This document shows, in pieces, positions 11,901-20,330 of a DNA stretch of 64,000 nucleotides. This DNA comes from Effrenium voratum. Lineage: Eukaryota; Sar; Dinophyceae; Suessiales; Symbiodiniaceae. The number at the start of each line of letters is the position of its first letter. Positions within the stretch are counted from its first letter, which is position 1. The notes under the pieces were generated by a model that saw nothing but the letters and a program-made list of their open reading frames with translations, did not search any database and was not told where the DNA came from. A program made the position numbers and the translations under genes. The stretch spans positions 1,053,615-1,117,614 of the forward strand of contig CAUJNA010003772.1 in the NCBI GenBank assembly GCA_963377175.1, in the 5' to 3' direction.

Positions 11901-13075
11901 TCTCGACGCGCCTCTCGCCGCGACTACGTAGCATCTCCCGTCACGTCTTTCATCTTTCATCACGTGTCTCGACGCGCCTCTTGTCGCGACTGCGTAGCAT
12001 CTCCTGTCACGTCTTTCTTAGCGATCTTGTCGCGTGCGTCGTCGCCCCTCGCGTCACGTCTCCGGTCACGTCTCTTGTCACAACCCTCGCCACGTCTCTT
12101 CTCACACGTCCCTTGTCATACCTGGATCTTCCTAAGTCCGATTTGTCAGCCTTTTCGTGGGAAATTTTCCAGGGAAGGTCATTTCTCTCGTCACGTGTTT
12201 CGTCACAACATCGCGATCTTAAAATCTCCGCACCACGACGAAAGCGATTCAACCCATCCAACGTGCGATTCAACCCATCCAACGTGTCACTGTGCGATCT
12301 CAAAATGTGCGTCTCTTGTCACGACCCTCGCCACGTCTCTTCTCACACGTCTCTTGTCATATTTGCCGTCCCGTCTCTGATAACCTTTCGCGTCACGATC
12401 TTTGTCACGTCTCTCGTCAGGGCTCTCCTCTTGTCACATCCATCGCCACGCCTCTGGTCAAGTCTCTTGTCACGCCTTTGGTCACGTCCGTCATAACAAC
12501 TCTGGTCCCGTCTCTCGTCATAACTTTCATCACAACTCTCGTCATGTGTCTCGACGCGCCTCACGTCACGACTCCGCCACATCTCCCGTCCTGTCTTTTG
12601 TGGTCTTTGTCATGTCTCTAGTCACGACCCTACCCGCATTTCTCTCGTCACGTGTTTCGCCACGACTTCGCGATCTTAAGATGTGCTCCGCACCACGGCG
12701 AAGGCGATTCAACCCATCCAATGTGCGTCTCTTGTCACGACCCTCGCCACGTCTCTTCTCACACGTCTCTTGTCATATTTGCCGTCCCGTCTCTGGTAAC
12801 CTCTCGCGTCACGATCCTCGTCACGTCTCTCGTCACGGCTCTCCTCTTGTCACATCCATCGCCACGCCTCCGGTCACGTCTCTTGTCACGTCTTTGGTCA
12901 CGTCCTTTGTCACGTCCGTCGTAACAGCTTTGGTCCCTCCTCTCGTCATAACTTTCATGAACATAATGTGTCTCGACGCGCCTCACATCACGACTCCGTC
13001 ACATCTCCCGTCCTGTCTTTCGTGGTCTTTCTCATGTCTCGCACGACCCTACTCGCGTTTCTCCTTCCGAGCTCA
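9000..13075. repeat. 4-kb pyrimidine-rich satellite on a degenerate 12-mer
   Basis: The plus strand is built from variants of a 12-mer near GTCACGTCTCTN, on which a larger unit is superimposed. The landmark TTTGCCGTCCC(G/A)TCTCTGGTA recurs near 10010, 10363, 10722, 11286, 11658, 12362 and 12778, giving spacings of about 350-420 bp or roughly 1.5-2 times that. Long open frames such as (S/H/R)-rich on plus and (RDVT)n on minus follow from the 12-bp period and are not genes. A second motif, GATCTGAAAATGTGCGTCTC, links some units (10670, 12298) to the next array. Confidence 0.9.
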
Positions 13076-13490
13076 AACTGCGCACCGCGCCACAGCGAGA
13101 GCGACTCGACCCGCCCAAAGTGCGCAGAGGGTTCACTTTGCAATCTTAAAATGTGAGCGGCGCCACAGCGAGAGCGATTCGTCCCACCGAAAGAACGCAA
13201 AGGGTTCACTTTGCGATCTGAAAATGTCACTTTGCAATCTCCAAATGCGCGCCGCGCAGCTGCAAGAGCGACTCGACCCATGAAAGTGCTGCGCCTGCCA
13301 CGAAATCGGTGCGCAAGCTGGAAAGTACTGCACTTGCCATGAAATCTGCACGAAAAGCTCTAAAGTGCTGCGCCTGCCACGAAATCAGCACGCAAAGCTC
13401 TTAAAGTGCTGCGCCTGTCACGAGAAATCACGTTACAGCAACACGCAAAACGTGTAAAATGCTGCGCCTGCCACGAAATCAGAGTTTGAC
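13076..13490. repeat. two short tandem families: ~80-bp and ~40-bp units
   Basis: From 13076 to about 13275, three units share CCACAGCGAGAGCGA followed by TTCG/CTCG and AATCTxAAAATG. From about 13285 to 13490, five units of roughly 40 bp share GTGCTGCGCCTGCCACGAAA. The first family shares AATCTGAAAATG-type sequence with the neighbouring satellite, so the two arrays are probably related by exchange. Confidence 0.8.
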
Positions 13491-14572
13491 ACTCTCGCAT
13501 CGCACGCGGAAAACTAGCGCGGGACTGCAGCGCCAGAATGATTTCGACCGATTTCTTGCAAATCTGCAGCGACATTCGAGGAAACACTTGCGCGCGCATT
13601 CCAAGCAAAACACCTCAAAACGACGACCCCTGAAACGCAAATCACAATGGATTTGCAACGCAAAAGTGAGCCTTCACAACACACTGCGCCTGCGCAGCAA
13701 AACAACATCTGACATGCTAAGAGCTACGATTCCCGCACAGGGGCACGAAAAACGTTCCCCACTCAACCTGCGTGCGCGAACACACGCGGACACATACGGA
13801 CGCTTGAGGACGTAAATCAACGACTTCTGGTCATGCCCTCACCCCCAGACCCCCGACCTCTAAACGGGGGCGTCCTGGGCCTTTGAAGAAGGTCAAAGGA
13901 TTCTTTTTTTGCCCCAGGCAAGCCAGAAAACCAACCTCTGGTAGGGGATTGGGGGATCCACAAATTTCAGTCCTGTCTTGTTTGGCCTTCCCTTCCTCCA
14001 TGTGAGGATGATCTGTGCTGGCTTTCTCAGAAGGAACCAAATCCTAAAAGCCCTCTGACTCGGCTTGTTTGTGGTGAGTTGGAAATTAAAATGCGCAGGT
14101 CTTTTCGAACTCGAAAACTCCTGAGCCCCTAAACTGCCCCTCCATTAAAACCGTCCCATGCCGGCATTCCCCTTTGAGGTCAGCTTTTGATCCAGCCGAT
14201 GTGGGGCACCACTGCCATGGGCAAAGTGGTGAGTTTTTGACAGTTTAGGTGAAAGCGATTGGCCAAGGTTAGGTGACTCTCAGCCGAATCGACCACGCAT
14301 TTAGCGACTGCTGGAACTTCCGCAAAGCAGAGAGAGCCCATGCAGCAGCAGCGAATTGAGTGGGATGAGCCCATGGTGTGTTCTGAGTGAACACACAGCG
14401 GCGCGTGCCAAAGTCGTGAAACATTCAAGTGAGCAGAGTGAGGAGTGAGTGGGATGCTGCTGCTGTGCGTGTTGAAGTACTGAACCAGCGTGGGATGAAC
14501 CAGTACGCGCTGGGGGTGTGACACAAGAAGTGAGCCTGACACGCTACCGACTTTGGAGGCTGGCCATTGGCC
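13491..14572. other. non-coding stretch, nothing recognised
   Basis: Only short frames. Probably the 3' flank of the gene whose last exon ends at 14573. Confidence 0.5.
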
Positions 14573-14703
14573 TCACAGGAGCTTGGAGACCTCCTCCATG
14601 AAGAGTACCACCTCAGCCTTCAGACCCTGCATCAGCTTCTCCTTCTGCATCTCCGAGTAGGTGTCCTGCACCAACATCTTCATCAAAGTGGCACCATCGA
14701 GAC
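14573..14703 (-). CDS. terminal exon, hypothetical protein with SAM-like segment
   Basis: After an ACCGAG acceptor (AG at 14705-14704) this exon encodes LDGATLMKMLVQDTYSEMQK, then about 24 more residues ending EEVSKLL, with TGA at 14575-14573. It is rich in Met, Glu and Lys, predicted helical. If joined through a G|GTAGCTGG donor at 14818/14817, the junction reads FLKKIGLPEYG-LDGATLMKM. This resembles the helix-rich core of SAM domains (W..FL..IGL..Y..., (I/L)DG..LL.L). The resemblance is by eye and the loop between Tyr and LDG is short for the family. Confidence 0.5.
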
Positions 14704-14817
14704 CTCGGTGAAACACCGCCCGGAACCCCATAAGATTGGAAGGGGTTACAATTCAAGGAGGCGAGTTGACAAAACCACGGACCTGGTCTTTGTGGGGCTT
14801 CAAAACCACCCAGCTAC

Positions 14818-14900
14818 CATACTCCGGCAAGCCGATCTTCTTCAAGAACGCATTGGTCTTGGCCGCATCCCACTTGAAGACATAGTGGTCACATACGGCG
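14818..14900 (-). CDS. internal exon, hypothetical protein (SAM-like N-half)
   Basis: A CCTCCCAG acceptor lies just upstream (14901 onward) and a G|GTAGC donor at 14818/14817. It encodes AVCDHYVFKWDAAKTNAFLK followed by KIGLPEY. The reading continues open to a TGA near 14752, so a later donor (CAG|GTCCGTGG at 14783/14782) is also possible; only the 14818 donor keeps phase with the exon at 14573-14703. The WDAAKTNAFLKKIGLPEY pattern looks like the start of a SAM domain, a protein-protein interaction module. Confidence 0.5.
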
Positions 14901-15134
14901 CTGGGAGGAGTGAAGGGCTTCTTTGAATGGTGTTGATCTTCCAACCAACGGTAAGAAACATGTCCGAGCATGAAGTCCCAAGTCTCCTGCGAGAAGCAAC
15001 CTCTTCAAGACTTGGTTGGTGGAGTCTTGAACTACACTTTTCCATGTTGAAGATGTTAAAGCTTGGTCCGGCTACTAGTGGGCCGGTGAAACCCAAGTGG
15101 ATTTTGCTCTGCAACCCCCATGGGCTCCCATCTC

Positions 15135-15244
15135 CTGATCTTCTTTTCCAGGGAAGACATCCTCCAAGACCAACTGCTTGCCGTTCAAACCCTCCGGACA
15201 CTTGCCCCTGAGGCCAGCTTCCTCCAGAACCTTGGGCACATCCT
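15135..15244 (-). CDS. internal exon, hypothetical protein
   Basis: A CCACAG acceptor (15250-15245) precedes EDVPKVLEEAGLRGKCPEGL, then NGKQLVLEDVFPGKEDQ. The pattern V..VLEEAGL...GLNGKQLVLEDV again looks SAM-like. It is in phase with the exon at 15739-15877 (1 nt left there, 2 nt here). The 3' boundary is uncertain: a GA donor after CAG (15135) or a site further on. Function unknown. Confidence 0.4.
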
Positions 15245-15738
15245 CTGTGGTCCAAGCAAGTGAAAGGTGCCCGTCGCATGTTGTCACCAGCTTCCTCGAT
15301 GGCCTGGAGGTGATTCCCAGGACCACGGCGATCGTCCCCAAGTTTCGCGTCTTTTCTTGGAAGCCAAACACCTATCAACAATCTGCGTAAAACCTAACGA
15401 AAGAAATGTCGCACACCCCTCTTTTTTTGGGACACGCTATCAGGGCGAGCTCAAGCCCTCTTGCTTTCAGGTGTGTGTTGCCAACAATACTTCATGAGAA
15501 AATTGAAATACTGGTTCAAAATATCATGTTGCCCAAGGTTTACAGGCAAAACCCGGCTTTGGGTTTTAGAACACCTTCGCCACCAAAATAAATGACTACT
15601 GGGCTGCCCTCAGATCCCCCGCTAAAAGTTCAACTGTTAGTGGGTTAAAATTTCAAACTACCACAAACACGAAAAGGCCAAGCAACCGGATGGCTCGGAA
15701 CCACCAAGAATGCATCGACACAGATTTTCCCCCCGCGC

Positions 15739-15877
15739 CTTCTGAATCGAGCTCCGGATCCGCGTCCCGCTTGGCCTTGGTGGCCGCTTGCTTCTCCGCC
15801 TCAGCGCCCGCGGAGACCTCCGTCACCACCTTGTGCAGCGCGGCCAAGGTCTTCTTGTCCAAGGCCTTGACGATCTC
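15739..15877 (-). CDS. internal exon, hypothetical protein
   Basis: Starts after a CGCGCAG acceptor and encodes EIVKALDKKTLAALHKVVTE followed by an Ala/Lys/Glu-rich stretch ending DADPELDSE. It has strong G/C third positions and a possible GC donor (GAAG|GCGCGG). Predicted helical and charged. It is the most 5' exon recognised of this gene; the retroelement complex begins 144 bp further upstream at 16021, so the element may sit in an intron or the 5' flank of this gene. No family recognised. Confidence 0.45.
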
Positions 15878-16020
15878 CTGCGCGCGCAACCGGACCGATT
15901 GCAAGAAATTTGTCGAAATCCTACAGAGACCGGGATATAGGGAGTTATGGAAGATTAGCAGGTATGGTGGTTGAAGACCTGGGTTGGTAAAGTGAACAGG
16001 ACATAGCAATGAATATCGGA

Positions 16021-16174
16021 CAGACTCTTCAAAGCACCACATTGGTGCTACTGGTACCTTAATCGCGAACGGTGCATCCTTTACGCCGCATAAGGATTAG
16101 TGCCAAAATGGGAGGATTGCCCAGCTCCACTGGGCAGCTCCCCTCAGCAGCTGATGGGAGTAGAATTGATGCCA
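16021..16174 (-). repeat. 3' terminal repeat of the downstream unit
   Basis: 154 bp identical to 21735-21888. On the plus strand it begins CAGACTCTTC and holds two hairpins: AGCACC(ACATT)GGTGCT at 16033-16049 and GCCCAG(CTCCA)CTGGGC at 16119-16135. Identity stops sharply at 16174/16175, 51 bp from the RT stop codon. It probably serves 3'-end recognition by the reverse transcriptase and/or the recombinase; that role is inference. Confidence 0.9.
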
Positions 16175-16225
16175 CTCCCACAGCGAGGGAGGAATCCTCC
16201 CACCTCACCGGATGCCCTCCCGGCA

Positions 16226-18694
16226 TCATGGGTGAGGAAGGAAAGTAGCGAAGATCAGCTTGATCAATTCGCTTTCGACTGAGGGGAAGACCCGGTTCTC
16301 AGTCGGAAATTGCGGGTCCGGATGAGTAAGTTCATCCGCCCATGTGTTAAAGTCGCGCTTCACATGCGACGGTCCTAACATGACCTGGTGGTCATGCAGT
16401 GTTAACACAATTTCCATGAGGATGGCCGCATTGGGCATCCTGCGAGTGGAATCGTTAAGCAGGGAGAAAACGTTTCCCTGGTTATCACTAGCAACCAGAA
16501 TCCTAGTGTGAGAAGCCGAGCCGGCTGCACAAAGCAGAACAGCCCTCACCAAAAGGAGGAGGCCGAAGAGCTCCAAGGCCGCTATCGCCCGCTGCGGGTC
16601 CCCAGTAGTGAAGGCCCACGGCTCGCCCTCCGGTGTGATTCTGTGTTGGAACCACTTCACTCGGGACTTGTCGGGGTTGGGCACGTCCGAGCACCAACCA
16701 CCAACCCATGCATGGTCCGCCTGTTTGCCAGCTCCCGCATCAGATGCCCCCGTCCATGGAAGTGTGGGAGCAAATGGAGATGCCAGTGGGAACCTCTGGT
16801 TGAAGAGCTTCCCCAGAAGGATGGCCAGAGCACGAACCAGCTTCGGTGGCCTGCCCGAAGTGGTGCAGGCCTTCTTCCAGCTCCAAAAGGGCTGGAGGAA
16901 AGGTTTCGTCAATGGACACGCCGAAGTAGCCCATTGAATCCGGCCCAGGGCTTGTTCCACCTCCTTGCTGGTAAAGATGTCCCCCTGGGCCAGCCGTTTG
17001 AGAGTGGCCAGGATTATGACGTGCTTGACTGGAGCCAGCAGCACACAGGGCGTGATTGGGTCCACCACGAATCCCAACCAGGTATTGACCGGGGAGAGCG
17101 CCGTCTTCTTCCAAGAAAGCGGGACTCCCAGCGCCAGAAGAGTGGCCAGGATGGCTGTGGCGTCCCAGTCCGCCCTGCTGCATCTGAGGACCCAGCAGTA
17201 GTCGTCCACAAAAACTAAGTGCCAGTCCACCTGAGGGAAGATGTAGTACAAGAGTCTGAGCACCAAGGATGCCTTTCTTCCCCAGTACAGTTGTGCCGAG
17301 GCCATGCCGTACGTGCCCACTCTATTGACCCACCACCGGTTCTGGATGCAGGCCACCTGGTATTTCCAGTCTTTCTGGAGCACTTTTATGCGCCTGTGGG
17401 CCTTGGTGACATCCGCCTTGAGGATGATGAAGGTTTCCCCCTGTGTCGGCGGCTGCCACGTCAGGGGTTCCCCCCTGCTCCCCCCCGGGCGTTCCGTGCC
17501 TGGGGGGGTTGGGGGGAATGGGGCCCTCCGATCAGGGCCCTCGGCACCTGGGAGTGGCCCCTTCCCTGAGGGTGTTGACCGCGGAGAGACGTCCAGGCCG
17601 CCTGAGGTCTCCATCATCCGCCTGCCCCTCTCAGGGCCCTCGGCACCTGGGGGCAGGCTGGTGCTGTGGGGGTCCCTCTCAGGGCCCTCGGCACCTGGGG
17701 ACTGCCCCTGCACCGGCTGGTGAACATCCCGAGGTTCCTCATCAGTGCCCGAGGATGGGGCTCGGAGTAGATGAGGATGGTCCGCCGCTGTCCTGAGCCA
17801 GTGGATGGCATGGAGGCAGTCTCCAACCATCGGTGCGGTGGTCTTCTCCTCCGTGTGAGCCTGGATGTGTGCGTTTGCTCCCCCTTTTGAGCCATCATAG
17901 ATCGTCCTGATCTTGTCCGACTCATCAATCCCTGCAAGGGGGCCCGGGCAAAGTTCCTCCGGTTTGCAGCGGCACCTCTCTGCCGCCTCGGAGCGAGTGA
18001 AGGGCCCGTCCACCATGTCCAAGGCTCGTTCCTCGTAAAAGGTTGATTCGATTTCCTTGGCAAAGAGTTCAGCCGTTGGGTAGTTATCATGAGCCACTGG
18101 CGGGGGGGGATCTTCCCCCAGCCAGGCTTCTCCCTTAAGCTCCTCCTTAGTGGGCCAAACTCCCGGGGAGGTCAAGGTAGGGTCCGAGACTCCCAAGGGG
18201 ACCCCCTCTTTCAGTGTTAGGGGGAACTCCCAATCAGGGTCACCTGAAAGGGATGCCAAGTGCGACACTAAGTCCAGGAGGAAGGGTTGTCCTGGGCATC
18301 GTTCATGGAGGTGCCTCGGTCCTAGGATAGCCCGCAGCTCCTCGAGGTCGGCTTCCTGGAAGGGGTGTGTGGTGGCACCTGATGCCAGGGACATTCGGAC
18401 CTTGTCAATCCAGGGCCGGGTAAGGGTCATGATCAGGGCGCCCAAAGTAGCCAATGGGGAAATTCTCCGAAAAGGGGGGTTGAGCCTCCCTGGGGAAGGT
18501 TTTCCCCCCCCATCCCTCAGGGGGCGTGAGCGGAAACCCAATTGGACAATCGCCACCCGGTCAGTGAGGTGTGGGACCCTGAAAGCGGGCAGGCATTCGG
18601 GGCGGTCCAGGACCTGGTCCCCCTGTCCCTCCTTCCCCAGTTGTTCCGCATCTCCGGCCATCGGGGGCATGGGAGATGGGAAGTCTGGGTTCAT
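16226..18694 (-). CDS. reverse transcriptase-RNase H (DIRS-like Pol)
   Basis: 822 residues from the first Met, but the frame is open back to 18961 and overlaps the methyltransferase ORF by 89 nt in +1, so the protein may start by frameshifting. RT motifs: finger segment KIRTIYDGSKGGANAHI (261-277), motif A ILKADVTKAHRR (D428), motif B YGMASAQLYW (462-471), catalytic FVDD (495-498), then LSWKK...WLGFVVD (526-545). The last resembles the LGF.(I/V)D motif of DIRS RTs. RNase H candidates are D652, E708, D737 and D781/D787. A proline-rich insertion (about 310-420) between finger and motif A carries three hairpin-derived GAEGP peptides. All catalytic acids are present, so it could be active. No protease or DDE integrase motif was seen. 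Confidence 0.85.
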   Translation of the reverse strand: MNPDFPSPMPPMAGDAEQLGKEGQGDQVLDRPECLPAFRVPHLTDRVAIVQLGFRSRPLRDGGGKPSPGRLNPPFRRISPLATLGALIMTLTRPWIDKVRMSLASGATTHPFQEADLEELRAILGPRHLHERCPGQPFLLDLVSHLASLSGDPDWEFPLTLKEGVPLGVSDPTLTSPGVWPTKEELKGEAWLGEDPPPPVAHDNYPTAELFAKEIESTFYEERALDMVDGPFTRSEAAERCRCKPEELCPGPLAGIDESDKIRTIYDGSKGGANAHIQAHTEEKTTAPMVGDCLHAIHWLRTAADHPHLLRAPSSGTDEEPRDVHQPVQGQSPGAEGPERDPHSTSLPPGAEGPERGRRMMETSGGLDVSPRSTPSGKGPLPGAEGPDRRAPFPPTPPGTERPGGSRGEPLTWQPPTQGETFIILKADVTKAHRRIKVLQKDWKYQVACIQNRWWVNRVGTYGMASAQLYWGRKASLVLRLLYYIFPQVDWHLVFVDDYCWVLRCSRADWDATAILATLLALGVPLSWKKTALSPVNTWLGFVVDPITPCVLLAPVKHVIILATLKRLAQGDIFTSKEVEQALGRIQWATSACPLTKPFLQPFWSWKKACTTSGRPPKLVRALAILLGKLFNQRFPLASPFAPTLPWTGASDAGAGKQADHAWVGGWCSDVPNPDKSRVKWFQHRITPEGEPWAFTTGDPQRAIAALELFGLLLLVRAVLLCAAGSASHTRILVASDNQGNVFSLLNDSTRRMPNAAILMEIVLTLHDHQVMLGPSHVKRDFNTWADELTHPDPQFPTENRVFPSVESELIKLIFATFLPHP
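17520..17703 (-). repeat. three hairpin repeats inside the RT ORF
   Basis: Cores at 17533-17550, 17632-17649 and 17680-17697 read CAGGGCCCTCGGCACCTG on the plus strand. Each folds as CAGG-GCC/GGC-A-CCTG with loop CTC. Arms pair uniquely: 17520-17529 with 17551-17561 (10 bp, one bulge), 17620-17628 with 17650-17658 (9 bp, perfect), 17672-17676 with 17699-17703. In frame they encode PGAEGP. Confidence 0.9.
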
Positions 18695-18872
18695 TGTTCC
18701 ACGAGGGCTTACGGTGTCTGCCTCAGGGTGGAACTGCCCGTGCAGGCGGGGCTTCGGGGCGTTCTTGCCTCCGGTCTTTGAGCCCTGGTGTGATGAGGAG
18801 GGACCGCCTCCTTGACTGGGCCCCCGTTTTTCCCGGGGGGAATGGCCTTCCGGGGGGTCCGACCCCCGCCCC

Positions 18873-18961
18873 TTAGGTGGTCCCTTGGGGAAATTGTGAG
18901 GGGATCCGGATGTGCCCCGGCGCTGCGAGTGACACAGCGATGGCTTTGGCCAGGCCTGCCA
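18873..18961 (-). other. overlap of methyltransferase and RT frames (+1)
   Basis: The RT frame opens right after a TGA at 18964-18962 and runs without stops through the methyltransferase end (TAA at 18875-18873) to the RT Met. It lies one nucleotide downstream of the methyltransferase frame, so a +1 shift within 89 nt would fuse them. The sequence here is a low-complexity Gly/Pro/Arg linker in the RT frame. No classical -1 slippery heptamer applies. Confidence 0.6.
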
Positions 18962-20033
18962 TCATATCCCAAGGGTATCTGCTAAGAGTCGAGGACTCGT
19001 TGGTGCCCACATGTGACTGATGCGTGCACCGCATTTGATCCCAGTCCTGGATCGGGAGATCCGTGGCCAGCGTAGTGGCCTTCTTGACCAGCTGGCCCAG
19101 GCGGCACTGGTCGAAGGAGATTGCTGTCAAGGAGTTCTCCTCCATCCAAAGCTGCCCCTCCTCTGTGATCCAGAAGGATGAGCATTCCTTGGCTTTGGGC
19201 AGCGAGCTGCTCACCACTGGGTCCTCCGGGTGTTCCAGGAAGGACCTGGGCCCTGGCAGAGAAACCGCCGCTCGTGAGGCCCTTGCCAGGCTGGTGATGT
19301 ACATCTGTCTCAGAATGAGGATGCTGTCATCATCAAGTTGAGTCTGGGCGGCCTGGTCCAGGTGTGGAAGGCCCCAAAGTGTCTCTGGAGTGCGCCCTCG
19401 CACCGGGGTGGGAGCCCCCGGTTTTGGTATGTGGCGCAGGATGGACCATGTCCTGCAGTTGGGTCCTCCTCCAATGAAGACCACTCGGCCCTGCTTTGCT
19501 GCCGTGCAAAGAGCTCCATACAGCTCGGGTTGGAGCATATCGTGGTCCCCCTTGGGTCCAGACCGTAGGATGTCTACCGCCACCACCATGCTGGAAAGGT
19601 GTGGGTAGTTGGCATGAAGACAGCTGTCCAAGGAAGTAGGGTCCTCCTTGCCTGCATAGAGCAGGACAATGATGGGCCCACTGGATGGAACTTTGGGCGA
19701 TGTGCCCTGTGTCCATCTCAACCGCTGTACCAGACGCTCAGGGATGTTCTCCATCCACGGGAAGATGTCCAATCCCGGTGACGGCTCCGTTGGACTTGTC
19801 AGGGGGGTAGCTGAAAGGCGTTGGCCCCCTTCATTCAGCCCCACCGAGCTCTTGTGGAAAACCACCGGGTCCTGCTTGATGATGTTGGGCGCCGGAAGTG
19901 GGATCGGCTGCTTCCTGGGAGTGTCCCTTGGCGTTGCGGTGTGCTGCCAGTCATCCGGCACTCGGGCCTTCTGGGTGCGGCCCCCCGTGTCAGGGCCCTC
20001 GGCACCTGCGGGGAACCGTCCCGTCCCCGCCAT
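18873..20033 (-). CDS. cytosine-C5-methyltransferase-like domain protein
   Basis: 386 residues from the first Met. The same frame is open upstream to the Gag stop at 20330-20328, so translation by readthrough would add a 98-residue Pro/Arg/Gly-rich linker. Class I methyltransferase features: IIVLLYAGKED (121-131, motif I), VVAVDIL (150-156, acidic end of strand 2), VVFIGGGPNCRTWS (184-197, cf. the PC loop of C5 enzymes, C193 as candidate nucleophile, Asn for Pro), FLEHPEDP (265-272, cf. motif VI ENV/ENP) and FDQCRLGQLVKKAT (307-320, cf. motif VIII). The Pro-to-Asn change and the weak Glu context leave activity open. Some DIRS elements and some dinoflagellate retroelements are known to carry methyltransferases. 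Confidence 0.7.
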   Translation of the reverse strand: MAGTGRFPAGAEGPDTGGRTQKARVPDDWQHTATPRDTPRKQPIPLPAPNIIKQDPVVFHKSSVGLNEGGQRLSATPLTSPTEPSPGLDIFPWMENIPERLVQRLRWTQGTSPKVPSSGPIIVLLYAGKEDPTSLDSCLHANYPHLSSMVVAVDILRSGPKGDHDMLQPELYGALCTAAKQGRVVFIGGGPNCRTWSILRHIPKPGAPTPVRGRTPETLWGLPHLDQAAQTQLDDDSILILRQMYITSLARASRAAVSLPGPRSFLEHPEDPVVSSSLPKAKECSSFWITEEGQLWMEENSLTAISFDQCRLGQLVKKATTLATDLPIQDWDQMRCTHQSHVGTNESSTLSRYPWDMMAGLAKAIAVSLAAPGHIRIPSQFPQGTT

Positions 20034-20308
20034 ATCAGGGCCCTCGGCACCTGTGGCTCGGGACTGAGGCGCCGCCGTTGTGCCGGTTGTGTGGCTGTTC
20101 TGATCACGGCGAGGGCGTTGTGCACGCTGGTTCTGCCGTCCCCATCCTTGTTCCGCCGAGGATGGCCGCCACCTGGCCTGTCCCCCCCCTGTGTCAGGGC
20201 CCTCGGCACCTGCAGGAGGGGGCTTCTGTGCCTGCTTGGGGCGTTTGCGCCCCTTCTCGCCCCCCCGGGCCTTATCAGGGCCCTCGGCACCTGAGGCCTC
20301 CCGGGGGG
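19981..20308 (-). repeat. four hairpin repeats between Gag and methyltransferase
   Basis: Cores at 19991-20008, 20036-20053, 20195-20212 and 20276-20293, all with loop CTC and the same orientation. Arms: CCCCG/CGGGG (19983-19987 with 20009-20013), GCCA/TGGC (20029-20032 with 20054-20057), CCCCCCCTG/CAGG(A)GGGGG (20183-20191 with 20213-20222), and CCCCCCGGG-CCT/AGG-cct-CCCGGGGGG (20261-20272 with 20294-20308). All are in frame as GAEGPD in the open frame joining Gag to the methyltransferase. Confidence 0.9.
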
Positions 20309-20323
20309 TAGGGGTCAGCGCCC

Positions 20324-20330
20324 CTAGTCA
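20324..20330 (-). promoter_or_regulatory. candidate stop-codon readthrough site UGA-CUA-G
   Basis: The Gag frame ends with TGA (20330-20328) followed by CTAG. The same frame is then open for 98 codons into the methyltransferase ORF (20330 minus 20033 is 297, divisible by 3). UGA CUA is the best-documented leaky stop context in animal and fungal genes. A Gag-readthrough-enzyme layout also exists in gammaretroviruses and some other elements. That it acts here is inference. Confidence 0.6.

Noticed and set aside
9113..13283. Ser/Arg/His-rich plus frames and (RDVT)n minus frames up to 323 codons
   Set aside because: Produced by the 12-bp period of the satellite; several frames are open at once and units drift without coding constraint.
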